Source: JAVKBW01 sp964352715
GTDB lineage: Bacteria; Pseudomonadota; Alphaproteobacteria; UBA8366; Aestuariispiraceae
Assembly (NCBI GenBank): GCA_964352715.1
Contig: CAYGSU010000086.1
Span: forward strand, 1-14,505
Length of the DNA stretch: 14,505 bases
Direction of reading: 5' to 3'
The position numbers and the translations under genes are program-made. Under the pieces are notes generated by a model, which worked only from the letters and a program-made list of their open reading frames with translations, made no database searches and was not told where the DNA came from. Of this stretch, positions 1 to 5,553 are shown piece after piece. Every line of letters begins with the position of its first letter. The stretch's first letter is position 1.

Positions 1-678
1 AAGTACCGCCGGGAATACAGCCCGGAAGGCGCGTCCGGCCATTTCTTCGGCGATTACTGCAACTGGTCGCGTATTGCCGAATACGAGGATTTCGCCCGCA
101 ACTCCCCGGCGGCCGATCTTGCGGCTGCGTTGATGGGGTCGAAGAAGGTGAACCTGTTCCATGAACATGTGGTGGTGAAGGAGCCCGGTACGGCGGAACG
201 TACGCCGTGGCATCACGACCAGCCGTATTACTGCGTCGACGGCAATGACACGGTCAGCCTTTGGATTCCGCTCGACCCGGTGGCGCAGGAAAACGGTGTG
301 GAATTCATTCGCGGCTCGCACCGCTGGGGCAAATGGTTCACCCCGACGAAATTTACCGGCGTGGATTACGAGCGCGGCAACGACGGGTCGGAAACCATTC
401 CCGACATCGAGTCGAACCGGAACAACTACGACATTGTCTCCTTCGGGCTGGAGCCGGGCGATTGCGTTGCCTTCAATTTCAAGACCGTCCACGGCGCGGC
501 AGGCAACAGCGCTGCCGGCACCCGCCGCCGCGCGATCTCGTTCCGCTGGACCGGCGAAGACGCCCGCTTCGCCATCCGCCCCGGGGAAATGTCGCCGCCG
601 TTTCTCGACTTCGACCTGTGCACCCACAAGCCGGGCGACCTGCTCGACAGCGACCTGTTTCCGGTGATCAGGCCATAA
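1..678 (+). CDS. Phytanoyl-CoA dioxygenase (PhyH) family protein, 5' truncated by window edge
   Basis: The reading frame is open from base 1 (225 residues visible) to TAA at 676-678, so the N-terminus lies outside the window. It is a cytoplasmic Fe(II)/2-oxoglutarate-dependent oxygenase of the PhyH type. The iron ligands are visible as the H-x-D motif in WHHDQPYY (H71 and D73 of the visible part) and a distal histidine in KTVHGAAGNS (H164). The following arginines (RRRAISFRW) are placed to hold 2-oxoglutarate. The family hydroxylates very diverse small molecules, including phytanoyl-CoA, ectoine (EctD) and, in PhnY, 2-aminoethylphosphonate. The substrate here cannot be read from sequence. The next gene starts on the base after this stop, so the two are probably one transcript. 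Family assignment is secure; function is not. Confidence 0.9.
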   Translation, partial: KYRREYSPEGASGHFFGDYCNWSRIAEYEDFARNSPAADLAAALMGSKKVNLFHEHVVVKEPGTAERTPWHHDQPYYCVDGNDTVSLWIPLDPVAQENGVEFIRGSHRWGKWFTPTKFTGVDYERGNDGSETIPDIESNRNNYDIVSFGLEPGDCVAFNFKTVHGAAGNSAAGTRRRAISFRWTGEDARFAIRPGEMSPPFLDFDLCTHKPGDLLDSDLFPVIRP

Positions 679-1029
679 ATGAGAAACAACTTGCCTGAAC
701 CGATAAAGGATCCGAGCCATCTTTATGAGGTGGAACGGTGCGAGATGCATTGCGAAAGACCGGGCTTTCACATCAGCGAAATGCAGTTGAGCCCGACACA
801 GACGATCCCCTGGCACGCCCACACCCAGATCGACGATACCTTCTACGTGTTACAGGGAACGATGCGGCTGTTTCTTCAGGAACCGAAGGAATCAAAAGAC
901 CTGAAACCGGGTGAAACCTTCACTGTCGTCGCAGGGCGGCCTCATCTTGTTACCAACGCCGGCGAATCATCCTTGATCTTTCTCGTTCTGCAGGGCTTCG
1001 GCGAGTATGACTACGTGCCTCTGGTCTAG
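679..1029 (+). CDS. Small single-domain cupin protein
   Basis: This is a 116-residue single cupin barrel. Motif 1 is visible as IPWHAHTQIDDTFYVLQG (H46 and H48, with Asp52/53 where glutamate is usual). Motif 2 is degenerate: PGETFTVVAGRPHLVTNAG (H89, N93). A mononuclear metal site is therefore plausible but the usual Glu ligand is replaced. The ATG abuts the TAA of the PhyH gene with no gap and no strong Shine-Dalgarno, suggesting translational coupling. Its TAG stop overlaps the stop of the convergent propeller gene within a CTAG palindrome at 1026-1029. It could be an enzyme acting on the product of the dioxygenase or a sensor/binding protein; nothing in the sequence decides this. Confidence 0.85.
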   Translation: MRNNLPEPIKDPSHLYEVERCEMHCERPGFHISEMQLSPTQTIPWHAHTQIDDTFYVLQGTMRLFLQEPKESKDLKPGETFTVVAGRPHLVTNAGESSLIFLVLQGFGEYDYVPLV

Positions 1030-1833
1030 AGTCCTGTTATCTCCGCGAGGCCCAGCGCCGCCTCGCCGCCACCGGCATAAATCAGGTAAACCTTTCCCTC
1101 ATCCTCGAACAGATACGGGTCGCGCAGGGCGTTGACGAAACCGGTCGCACCGATCTTCCCCGCTTCGACCGGCAGATTGGCCCCTTCCCAGTCACGTTCC
1201 GGGCGCAGCAGCTCGACCGGCTCGCCCAAAGTCCGCCACGTTTGCCAATCGCCTTCAAGTTTCAGAATGATGTGAAGGATGCGTTCCGGTGCGTCTTCGT
1301 ATCGGGTGAACAGAACATGCAGGTCCGCCCCGCGCTTCAGGATGCCGACATGNNNNNNNNNNNNNNNNNNNNNNNNNNNNNNNNNNNNNNNNNNNNNNNN
1401 NNNNNNNNNNNNNNNNNNNNNNNNNNNNNNNNNNNNNNNNNNNNNNNNNNNNATGCACATCCGGCGAGGCGAGATGAGGAACATACGCATCCTGCCCCAG
1501 CGTGACCGCCCAGTCGGGCTGCGGCAGATCGGGGCGGGTTTGCGCAAATGGCGTCGATTGCAACGGCAGCACGCCGGGTTCATGGATTGTCCAGGGACCT
1601 TCAATGGCATCGGCGAAAGCGAGCCGGATATGGCGGCCGGTATGATGCGCGAAATACAGCATGTACCGGCCCGGCCCCGGCGCCCAGTCCGGCCGCTTCA
1701 CCAGCGATGGCCCGTTTATGTTCGTGCCGATGCTGCCGGAAAGACCGGGATGGATGATCGGTGTATCGCTAAGACGGGTCGCTATAATCACCGAAATCTC
1801 CGGTCTGGGGGCGGTCAGCTTACCGGCCCGCAC
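1026..1833 (-). CDS. Five-bladed beta-propeller / GH43-like glycosidase-like protein, interrupted by assembly gap
   Basis: Two minus-strand reading frames flank the 100-N gap and belong to one gene. The N-terminal part (1833-1453, 127 codons) includes PGRYMLYFAHHTG and LAFADAIEGPWTIHEPGV. The C-terminal part (1352-1026, 109 codons) includes LRDPYLFEDEGKVYLIYAGGG. These repeated strand motifs (LAFADAIEGPW, RDPYLFEDEGKVYLIYAG) are typical of GH43-like and related beta-propeller proteins. Both parts have whole numbers of codons at the gap, so the true missing length should be a multiple of three. Compared from memory with such proteins of about 320 residues, some 80-100 residues may be missing. 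The start used is a GTG at 1833, overlapping the end of the upstream LysR gene by 19 bases, which implies co-transcription. No signal peptide is visible. Substrate and catalytic residues cannot be assigned. Confidence 0.7.
1353..1452. other. Assembly gap of 100 N (unknown true length)
   Basis: This is a run of exactly 100 N inside the propeller gene. The flanks share only ATG (ends ...GACATG, resumes ATGCAC...), unlike the second gap. Simply overlapping these three bases would keep the frame, but the encoded protein would then look too short for its family, so real sequence is probably missing. Confidence 0.95.
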
Positions 1834-2693
1834 AGGGTTTCGACAATCACCGTGTGGTCCTTCAGCATCGCCTGTTCCACAGGCCAGGTCAGCCAGTAGC
1901 CGTCTTCCATACGAAGCGACGGTTCCGGCAGAAGCACCAGCCGATTCGACCGGATGAGGTCGCCGGTCAGTTCCGTCGAGGCCAAAAGAACGCCGGCACC
2001 TTTAACCGCCGCGGTCAAGGCATGGGCGAACACATCATAACGCAATGACGGCGACCGGGGCGGCGCAACCCCGCAGGCCGCAGCCCAGTCGCGCCAGCCG
2101 ACGCGCGGCCCGGCCAGCGCAATCTGCGGCAATTGCCGCCAGTCCGCTTTCGCCTTTTCCAGCAGATGGGGGGAAACGACCGGCGCGAGTACCTCGTCGA
2201 ACAGTTTCTTCGCCTCGCGGCCCGGCCATACGCCGTTGCCGAACCGCACCTCGAAATCGGAATTGGCCGGCGTATAGTCACCCAACCGCAGAACACTGTT
2301 CAGCGATACTTCCAGATCCGGCAGGGCCCGGATCAGCGCCGGCAAACGGGGCGTCAGCCACAGATCGATGGTCGAGGCATTGGCTGCGATCGACAGCTTG
2401 CGTCGCGATGCGCTGAACAGGTCCGCCGTGCTGCGCTGAAGGGCTGCAAGCGACGCCGCCACATGCGGCGCATAAGCCTCGCCCTCCACCGTCAGTTCGA
2501 CGCCGCGCGGCAGTCTTTTGAACAAGGCCGCACCGAGCCGCGCTTCGAGATTCCGCATCCGTTGGCTGACAGCCGCCTGGGTCAAACCCAGCTCTGCCCC
2601 GGCCGCCGTGAAATTGCCGGTTCGTGCCGCTGCATCGAACACCCGCAGCCATTCCAGCGGCGGCAACTGCGCCATACCTGTTTTTTCATCCAT
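1815..2693 (-). CDS. LysR-family transcriptional regulator (GcvA-like), divergent from the tmpAB-like operon
   Basis: This is a 292-residue LysR-type regulator from the ATG at 2693 (an alternative ATG at 2675 gives 286). The winged helix-turn-helix occupies about residues 13-70 (VFDAAARTGNFTAAGAELGL, TQAAVSQRMRNLEARLGAAL) with the GcvA-like signature LFKRLPRGVELTVEG. It is followed by a substrate-binding-protein-like effector domain to the end. The longer frame upstream begins with TTG and would run into the ribosome binding site of the divergent gene, so it was not used. It is transcribed away from the oxygenase operon at 2791 across about 97 bp, the usual arrangement for a LysR regulator controlling a neighbouring catabolic operon. 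It probably senses a phosphonate or betaine-like inducer. The downstream propeller gene overlaps its end. Family is certain; the target is inferred from position. Confidence 0.9.
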   Translation of the reverse strand: MDEKTGMAQLPPLEWLRVFDAAARTGNFTAAGAELGLTQAAVSQRMRNLEARLGAALFKRLPRGVELTVEGEAYAPHVAASLAALQRSTADLFSASRRKLSIAANASTIDLWLTPRLPALIRALPDLEVSLNSVLRLGDYTPANSDFEVRFGNGVWPGREAKKLFDEVLAPVVSPHLLEKAKADWRQLPQIALAGPRVGWRDWAAACGVAPPRSPSLRYDVFAHALTAAVKGAGVLLASTELTGDLIRSNRLVLLPEPSLRMEDGYWLTWPVEQAMLKDHTVIVETLCGPVS

Positions 2694-2790
2694 AATGCAA
2701 TCCAAGCCATACGGTAAAAATGCATTGATTGTCATTATACATGGTTTGACGGATTGTAGGCTGGAAAACGCACCCTGAAGGAACAACCCG
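2694..2790. promoter_or_regulatory. Divergent promoter/operator region between lysR and the oxygenase operon
   Basis: This AT-richer 97-bp spacer contains two imperfectly nested dyads: CAAGCCAT (2703-2710) with ATGGTTTG (2741-2748), 7 of 8 pairs; and AATGCA (2695-2700) with TGCATT (2721-2726), perfect. A consensus TATAAT lies on the minus strand at 2734-2739 as a possible -10 for the regulator, though no good -35 sits at the right distance. The plus-strand gene has AAGGA at 2778-2782. LysR proteins typically bind such interrupted dyads; the exact site is not proven. Confidence 0.45.
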
Positions 2791-3939
2791 ATGCCCCTCG
2801 CCGCTGCAACGCTGCTGGATGACGGTGCCGCCGTGAGCCTCGAATGGACAGATGGCCAAATGGCCCGCTTTCACGCCTTCTGGCTGCGTGACAACGCGCT
2901 GGATGCCGAAACACGTTCACCCGCCAACGGTCAGAAGCTGATCACGCTGAAGCAGATTCTGCCGGAAACCGTCTTGTCCGCAGTCGCAGCACAGAGCGAT
3001 ACGCTGGCGGTCACCTTCCAGCCCGAAAACAAGACCGTCTCTTTCGCAGCAAGCTGGTTGCGGGGCCATATCTATGACAGGGAAGAGACAGATGCGCCGG
3101 GACATATCGGCAAAGCTGTGATGACCTGGGACGGCGCCTTTTCCCCGCGCCTGCATGATTTCAACACGGTCTCGGGCGACCCGGATGCGCTGCGCGCGTG
3201 GCTGGAGGATATACGCAGCTTCGGCATCGCCAGACTGTGCAACGGCCCGATCGAAAACGGCGCACTGATGAAAGTAGCCGGTCTGTTCGGCTATGTCCGT
3301 GAAACCAACTACGGAAAGTTCTTCGAGGTCCGCACCGAGGTCAACCCGACCAACCTCGCCTATACCGGTCTGGGCCTGCAGGTCCACACCGACAACCCGT
3401 ATCGCGACCCGGCACCGACAATGCAGATCCTCTACTGTCTGGAGAACTCCGCTGAAGGCGGCGAGAACCAGGTTGTCGACGGCTTCAGGGCGGCCCAACG
3501 GCTGCGGGCCGAAGACCCCGCCGGCTTCGCCCTGCTTGCCGGTCACTGCGCCCGGTTTGAATACAAGGGATCCGACGGCGTCTGCCTGACCGCGCGCAAA
3601 CCGATGATCGAATTGTCACCGGATGGTGAATTGATTGCCGTCCGGTTCAACAACCGCAGCACGGCCCCGATCGTCGATGTGCCTTACGACGCCATGCCGG
3701 GCTATTATGCGGCCTATCGCCGGCTGAGCGAGATTGTCGATGATCCCGCCATGACCGTCAGCTTCAAGCTAGCACCCGGCGACTGCTTCATTGTCGACAA
3801 CACCCGCGTCCTGCATGGTCGCAGCGCTTATGCCGCATCAGGCGGCACGCGCTGGCTGCAGGGTTGTTACCCCGACAAGGACGGCTGTCTTTCAACCCTG
3901 GCCGTTCTTGAAAACCGCGATCTGGAGAGCGCTGCATGA
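2791..3939 (+). CDS. tmpA: Gamma-butyrobetaine-hydroxylase-like dioxygenase, probable 2-(trimethylammonio)ethylphosphonate dioxygenase
   Basis: This 382-residue TauD/BBOX-family Fe(II)/2-oxoglutarate oxygenase has a DUF971-like N-terminal domain (about 12-95) and a C-terminal double-stranded beta-helix domain. The facial triad is H199-x-D201 (VHTDNPY) and H342 (VLHGRS); R354 should bind 2-oxoglutarate. By spacing against human BBOX1 (H202/D204/H347/R360), the trimethylammonium cage residues Y177, W181, Y194 and Y366 correspond to Y174, F178, Y191 and Y360 here, all aromatic. This supports a quaternary-amine substrate. The gene overlaps a PhnZ-like oxygenase by ATGA, the pairing known for TmpA/TmpB. 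TmpA hydroxylates the alpha carbon of 2-(trimethylammonio)ethylphosphonate. AAGGA precedes the ATG. The N-terminal domain lacks the cysteines that bind zinc in BBOX. Plain gamma-butyrobetaine hydroxylase is the main alternative; the partner argues against it. Confidence 0.75.
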   Translation: MPLAAATLLDDGAAVSLEWTDGQMARFHAFWLRDNALDAETRSPANGQKLITLKQILPETVLSAVAAQSDTLAVTFQPENKTVSFAASWLRGHIYDREETDAPGHIGKAVMTWDGAFSPRLHDFNTVSGDPDALRAWLEDIRSFGIARLCNGPIENGALMKVAGLFGYVRETNYGKFFEVRTEVNPTNLAYTGLGLQVHTDNPYRDPAPTMQILYCLENSAEGGENQVVDGFRAAQRLRAEDPAGFALLAGHCARFEYKGSDGVCLTARKPMIELSPDGELIAVRFNNRSTAPIVDVPYDAMPGYYAAYRRLSEIVDDPAMTVSFKLAPGDCFIVDNTRVLHGRSAYAASGGTRWLQGCYPDKDGCLSTLAVLENRDLESAA

Positions 3940-4529
3940 CCAGCAAACAGGCGTTGACGCCACAGACCATCGTTGCGTTTCTGGCGGACATTTTCGAGCG
4001 TCGGGGCGCGGAAGAATATCTCGGCGAGGATGTCACCATCGCAGAACACATGCTGCAATGCGCCCATTTCGCGGAACTGCGCGGCGAGCACGAACACATC
4101 ATCGTCGCGGCCCTGCTGCACGATATCGGCCACTTCACCAGCGAGCTGGGCACATTCGAGATGAACGACGAGATCGACCGGCTGCACGAAGACGCCGGCG
4201 CCGAAATTCTCGAACCCTTTTTTCCCGACCTGGTTACCGATTGCGTGCGCCGCCATGTCGCCGCCAAGCGCTATCTGTGCGCCGTCGATCCGATGTATTT
4301 CGGCAAGCTGTCGCAGGCATCGGTCAAATCTCTGGAATTGCAGGGCGGCCCGATGGAACGAGACGAAGCCGCTGCCTTTGCGAACAACCCCAATCTGGAT
4401 GCCATCGTCACGGTTCGACAGCTGGATGACGAAGGCAAACTTGTCGGGCTGGAAACGCCGGATTTCGCCCATTTCGCGCCGATGGTGCAGCGGGCGGTCG
4501 ATTCCCGTTGCCCGGAGACAGCATCATGA
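3936..4529 (+). CDS. tmpB: PhnZ-type HD-domain mixed-valent diiron oxygenase, probable TmpB
   Basis: This is a 197-residue HD-domain protein of PhnZ/TmpB length. Its residues match my recollection of PhnZ spacing: Y28 and E31 (EEYLGED; PhnZ Y24 and E27), H38 (EHML), H62-D63 (LLHDIGH), H84 (RLHEDAG), H107 (RRHVAAK) and D164 (RQLDDEGK). These give the six diiron ligands plus the Tyr/Glu induced-fit pair. PhnZ and TmpB use O2 to cleave the C-P bond of alpha-hydroxyphosphonates. For TmpB, (R)-1-hydroxy-2-(trimethylammonio)ethylphosphonate gives glycine betaine and phosphate. The start overlaps the upstream stop (ATGA, 3936-3939), with GGAG at 3924-3927. It is not a phosphodiesterase of the general HD superfamily, because the oxygenase-specific Y-x-G-E motif is present. 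PhnZ itself (aminoethyl substrate) is the alternative; the TmpA-like partner favours TmpB. Confidence 0.8.
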   Translation: MTSKQALTPQTIVAFLADIFERRGAEEYLGEDVTIAEHMLQCAHFAELRGEHEHIIVAALLHDIGHFTSELGTFEMNDEIDRLHEDAGAEILEPFFPDLVTDCVRRHVAAKRYLCAVDPMYFGKLSQASVKSLELQGGPMERDEAAAFANNPNLDAIVTVRQLDDEGKLVGLETPDFAHFAPMVQRAVDSRCPETAS

Positions 4530-5331
4530 ACGCGCCGGTCTACATTTTCGAAGCCGCCGACAAACCGTCCCTTCCGCTGCACGACGTGCCGCTGGTTGTC
4601 GCCACCGATGACAGTGTCAAAGGCTATGGCTGTCTGGTCGACCATCCCGATGACATCGATATCGAGATCACCCGCTGGCCGGCGCAGGGCTGGCGCAAGG
4701 TCGATGAGGATACCGGCGATGAAGGCGGCTGGGTCGAGGGCATATTCCACGGAGAATGGAAAGGCGACATCCTGTTCGGCTCGAACGAGGCGGTAAACGG
4801 CCACTATGTGCTGGGCTGGTCGACCGACCCGCAACTGGCGCAAACGGAAAAACAGACCGTGCCGCGCGAAAATGTTCTGCTGTGGCATTTCAACTACCAC
4901 CCGGATGGCGGTCAGTTGTTCTTCCCGCTCGACAGGCAGCCCTTCGTCGTGCCGGTTGCCCTGCCCGGCGACGACCTGACGCCGGAGAAGGTGATCGCCT
5001 TCTGGTGTGACGGTTCGCGTGGCCTCTATATCCATCCGTACATCTGGCACGAAGGCATTTTCCCGGTCGGCGACAAGCAGCGTTTCCAGGACCGGCAGGG
5101 CCGTGTCCACGCCCGCGTCTCCTGCGATTTCGGGCAGGAATTCGGCGTCTACCTCTCGGTGCCNNNNNNNNNNNNNNNNNNNNNNNNNNNNNNNNNNNNN
5201 NNNNNNNNNNNNNNNNNNNNNNNNNNNNNNNNNNNNNNNNNNNNNNNNNNNNNNNNNNNNNNNACGCCCGCGTCTCCTGCGATTTCGGGCAGGAATTCGG
5301 CGTCTACCTCTCGGTGCCATTGAACTGCTGA
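4526..5331 (+). CDS. Ureidoglycolate-lyase (AllA)-like cupin protein, split by an apparently artefactual gap
   Basis: The ATG at 4526 overlaps the upstream stop (ATGA), with GGAG at 4514-4517. Without the N run and one copy of the duplicated 55 bases, bases 4526-5163 plus 5319-5331 give an intact 651-base frame of 216 residues ending VPLNC and TGA. The second half resembles ureidoglycolate lyase/AllA proteins: HPDGGQLFFPL, PFVVPVALPGDD, VIAFWCDGSRGL, HPYIWHEGIF and a final VHARVSCDFGQEFGVYLSV. AllA releases urea from ureidoglycolate in purine catabolism, but no allantoin genes are visible. It sits as the third gene of a tmpAB-like operon. A lyase or isomerase acting on a related hydroxylated intermediate, or a housekeeping role, are both open. 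The N-terminal half is acidic and less recognisable. Confidence 0.75.
5109..5163 (+). repeat. 55-bp sequence duplicated across the second gap, copy 1
   Basis: Bases 5109-5163 are identical over 55 bases to 5264-5318, and each copy touches the N run directly. This is what overlapping contig ends look like when a scaffolder inserts N instead of merging them. An odd overlap of 55 fits a de Bruijn k-mer length. Confidence 0.95.
5164..5263. other. Assembly gap of 100 N, probably of negative length (artefact)
   Basis: This is a run of exactly 100 N flanked by an identical 55-bp duplicate. Collapsing the duplicate restores one continuous AllA-like reading frame with a natural C-terminus, so no sequence is likely to be missing. 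Confidence 0.95.
5264..5318 (+). repeat. 55-bp sequence duplicated across the second gap, copy 2
   Basis: This is the second, identical copy of bases 5109-5163, starting at the first base after the N run. See copy 1; it is most likely the same genomic bases represented twice. Confidence 0.95.
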
Positions 5332-5343
5332 ATATAAGACTAC

Positions 5344-5431
5344 CGATCCCCGGCCCCCGAGCCGGGGTCTATTCCTGAAGCGTTTCAGCGTGACGGGACG
5401 ACAACGGAATGGGTCCCGGATCACGTCCGGG
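5344..5431 (+). repeat. 88-bp REP-like dyad-rich repeat, copy 1
   Basis: By hand alignment, 82 of 88 bases match the copy at 5457-5544, offset 113 bp. It contains three dyads: CCCCGGC/GCCGGGG (5348-5354 and 5361-5367), an imperfect CTGAAGCG-type palindrome, and GTCCCGGA/TCCGGGAC (5413-5420 and 5426-5433, running two bases past the repeat). No coding potential is seen. GC-rich extragenic repeats of this kind are dispersed in many alphaproteobacterial genomes. It lies just after the tmpAB-like operon and may stabilise or end its transcript, but it has no T run. Confidence 0.85.
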
Positions 5432-5456
5432 ACGCTGCCTCTGTATTATTACCAAG

Positions 5457-5544
5457 CGATCCCCGGCCCCCGAGCCGGGGTCTATTCCTGAAGCGCTTCA
5501 GCGTGACGAGACGACAGCGGAATGGGTTCCCGATCAAGTCCGGG
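5457..5544 (+). repeat. 88-bp REP-like dyad-rich repeat, copy 2
   Basis: This is the second copy, separated from copy 1 by 25 unrelated bases and ending close to the stop of the convergent LysR gene. Its central element CTGAAGCGCTTCAG (5488-5501) is a perfect 14-base palindrome, whereas the 3' dyad is eroded. The six differences from copy 1 show that this is a true repeat, unlike the exact assembly duplicate just upstream. Confidence 0.85.
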
Positions 5545-5553
5545 GCTCAGACA

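Noticed and set aside
261..698. Overlapping open frames within the PhyH gene
   Set aside because: They are Arg/Pro-rich and low in motifs, as expected of shadow frames in GC-rich coding sequence; the PhyH frame carries the iron-binding motifs.
2133..2717. Plus-strand 194-residue frame opposite the LysR gene
   Set aside because: Its composition (Arg, Gln rich) and absence of domain motifs mark it as an antisense shadow of the clearly coding regulator.
2694..2786. Longer TTG start of the first LysR gene at 2786
   Set aside because: The extra residues have no family match and would overlap the divergent gene's ribosome binding site and promoter region.
5109..5318. Tandem duplication of the AllA-like C-terminus as a biological feature
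   Set aside because: Exact identity, contact of both copies with a 100-N spacer and restoration of the frame on collapse all indicate an assembly artefact.
4271..5320. Minus-strand 349-residue frame running through the second N gap
   Set aside because: It is open partly because N cannot create stops, and it opposes two well-supported genes.
5344..5544. CRISPR array or att sites in the repeated region
   Set aside because: Only two 88-bp diverged copies, with internal dyads and no spacer pattern, tRNA, integrase or cas gene nearby.
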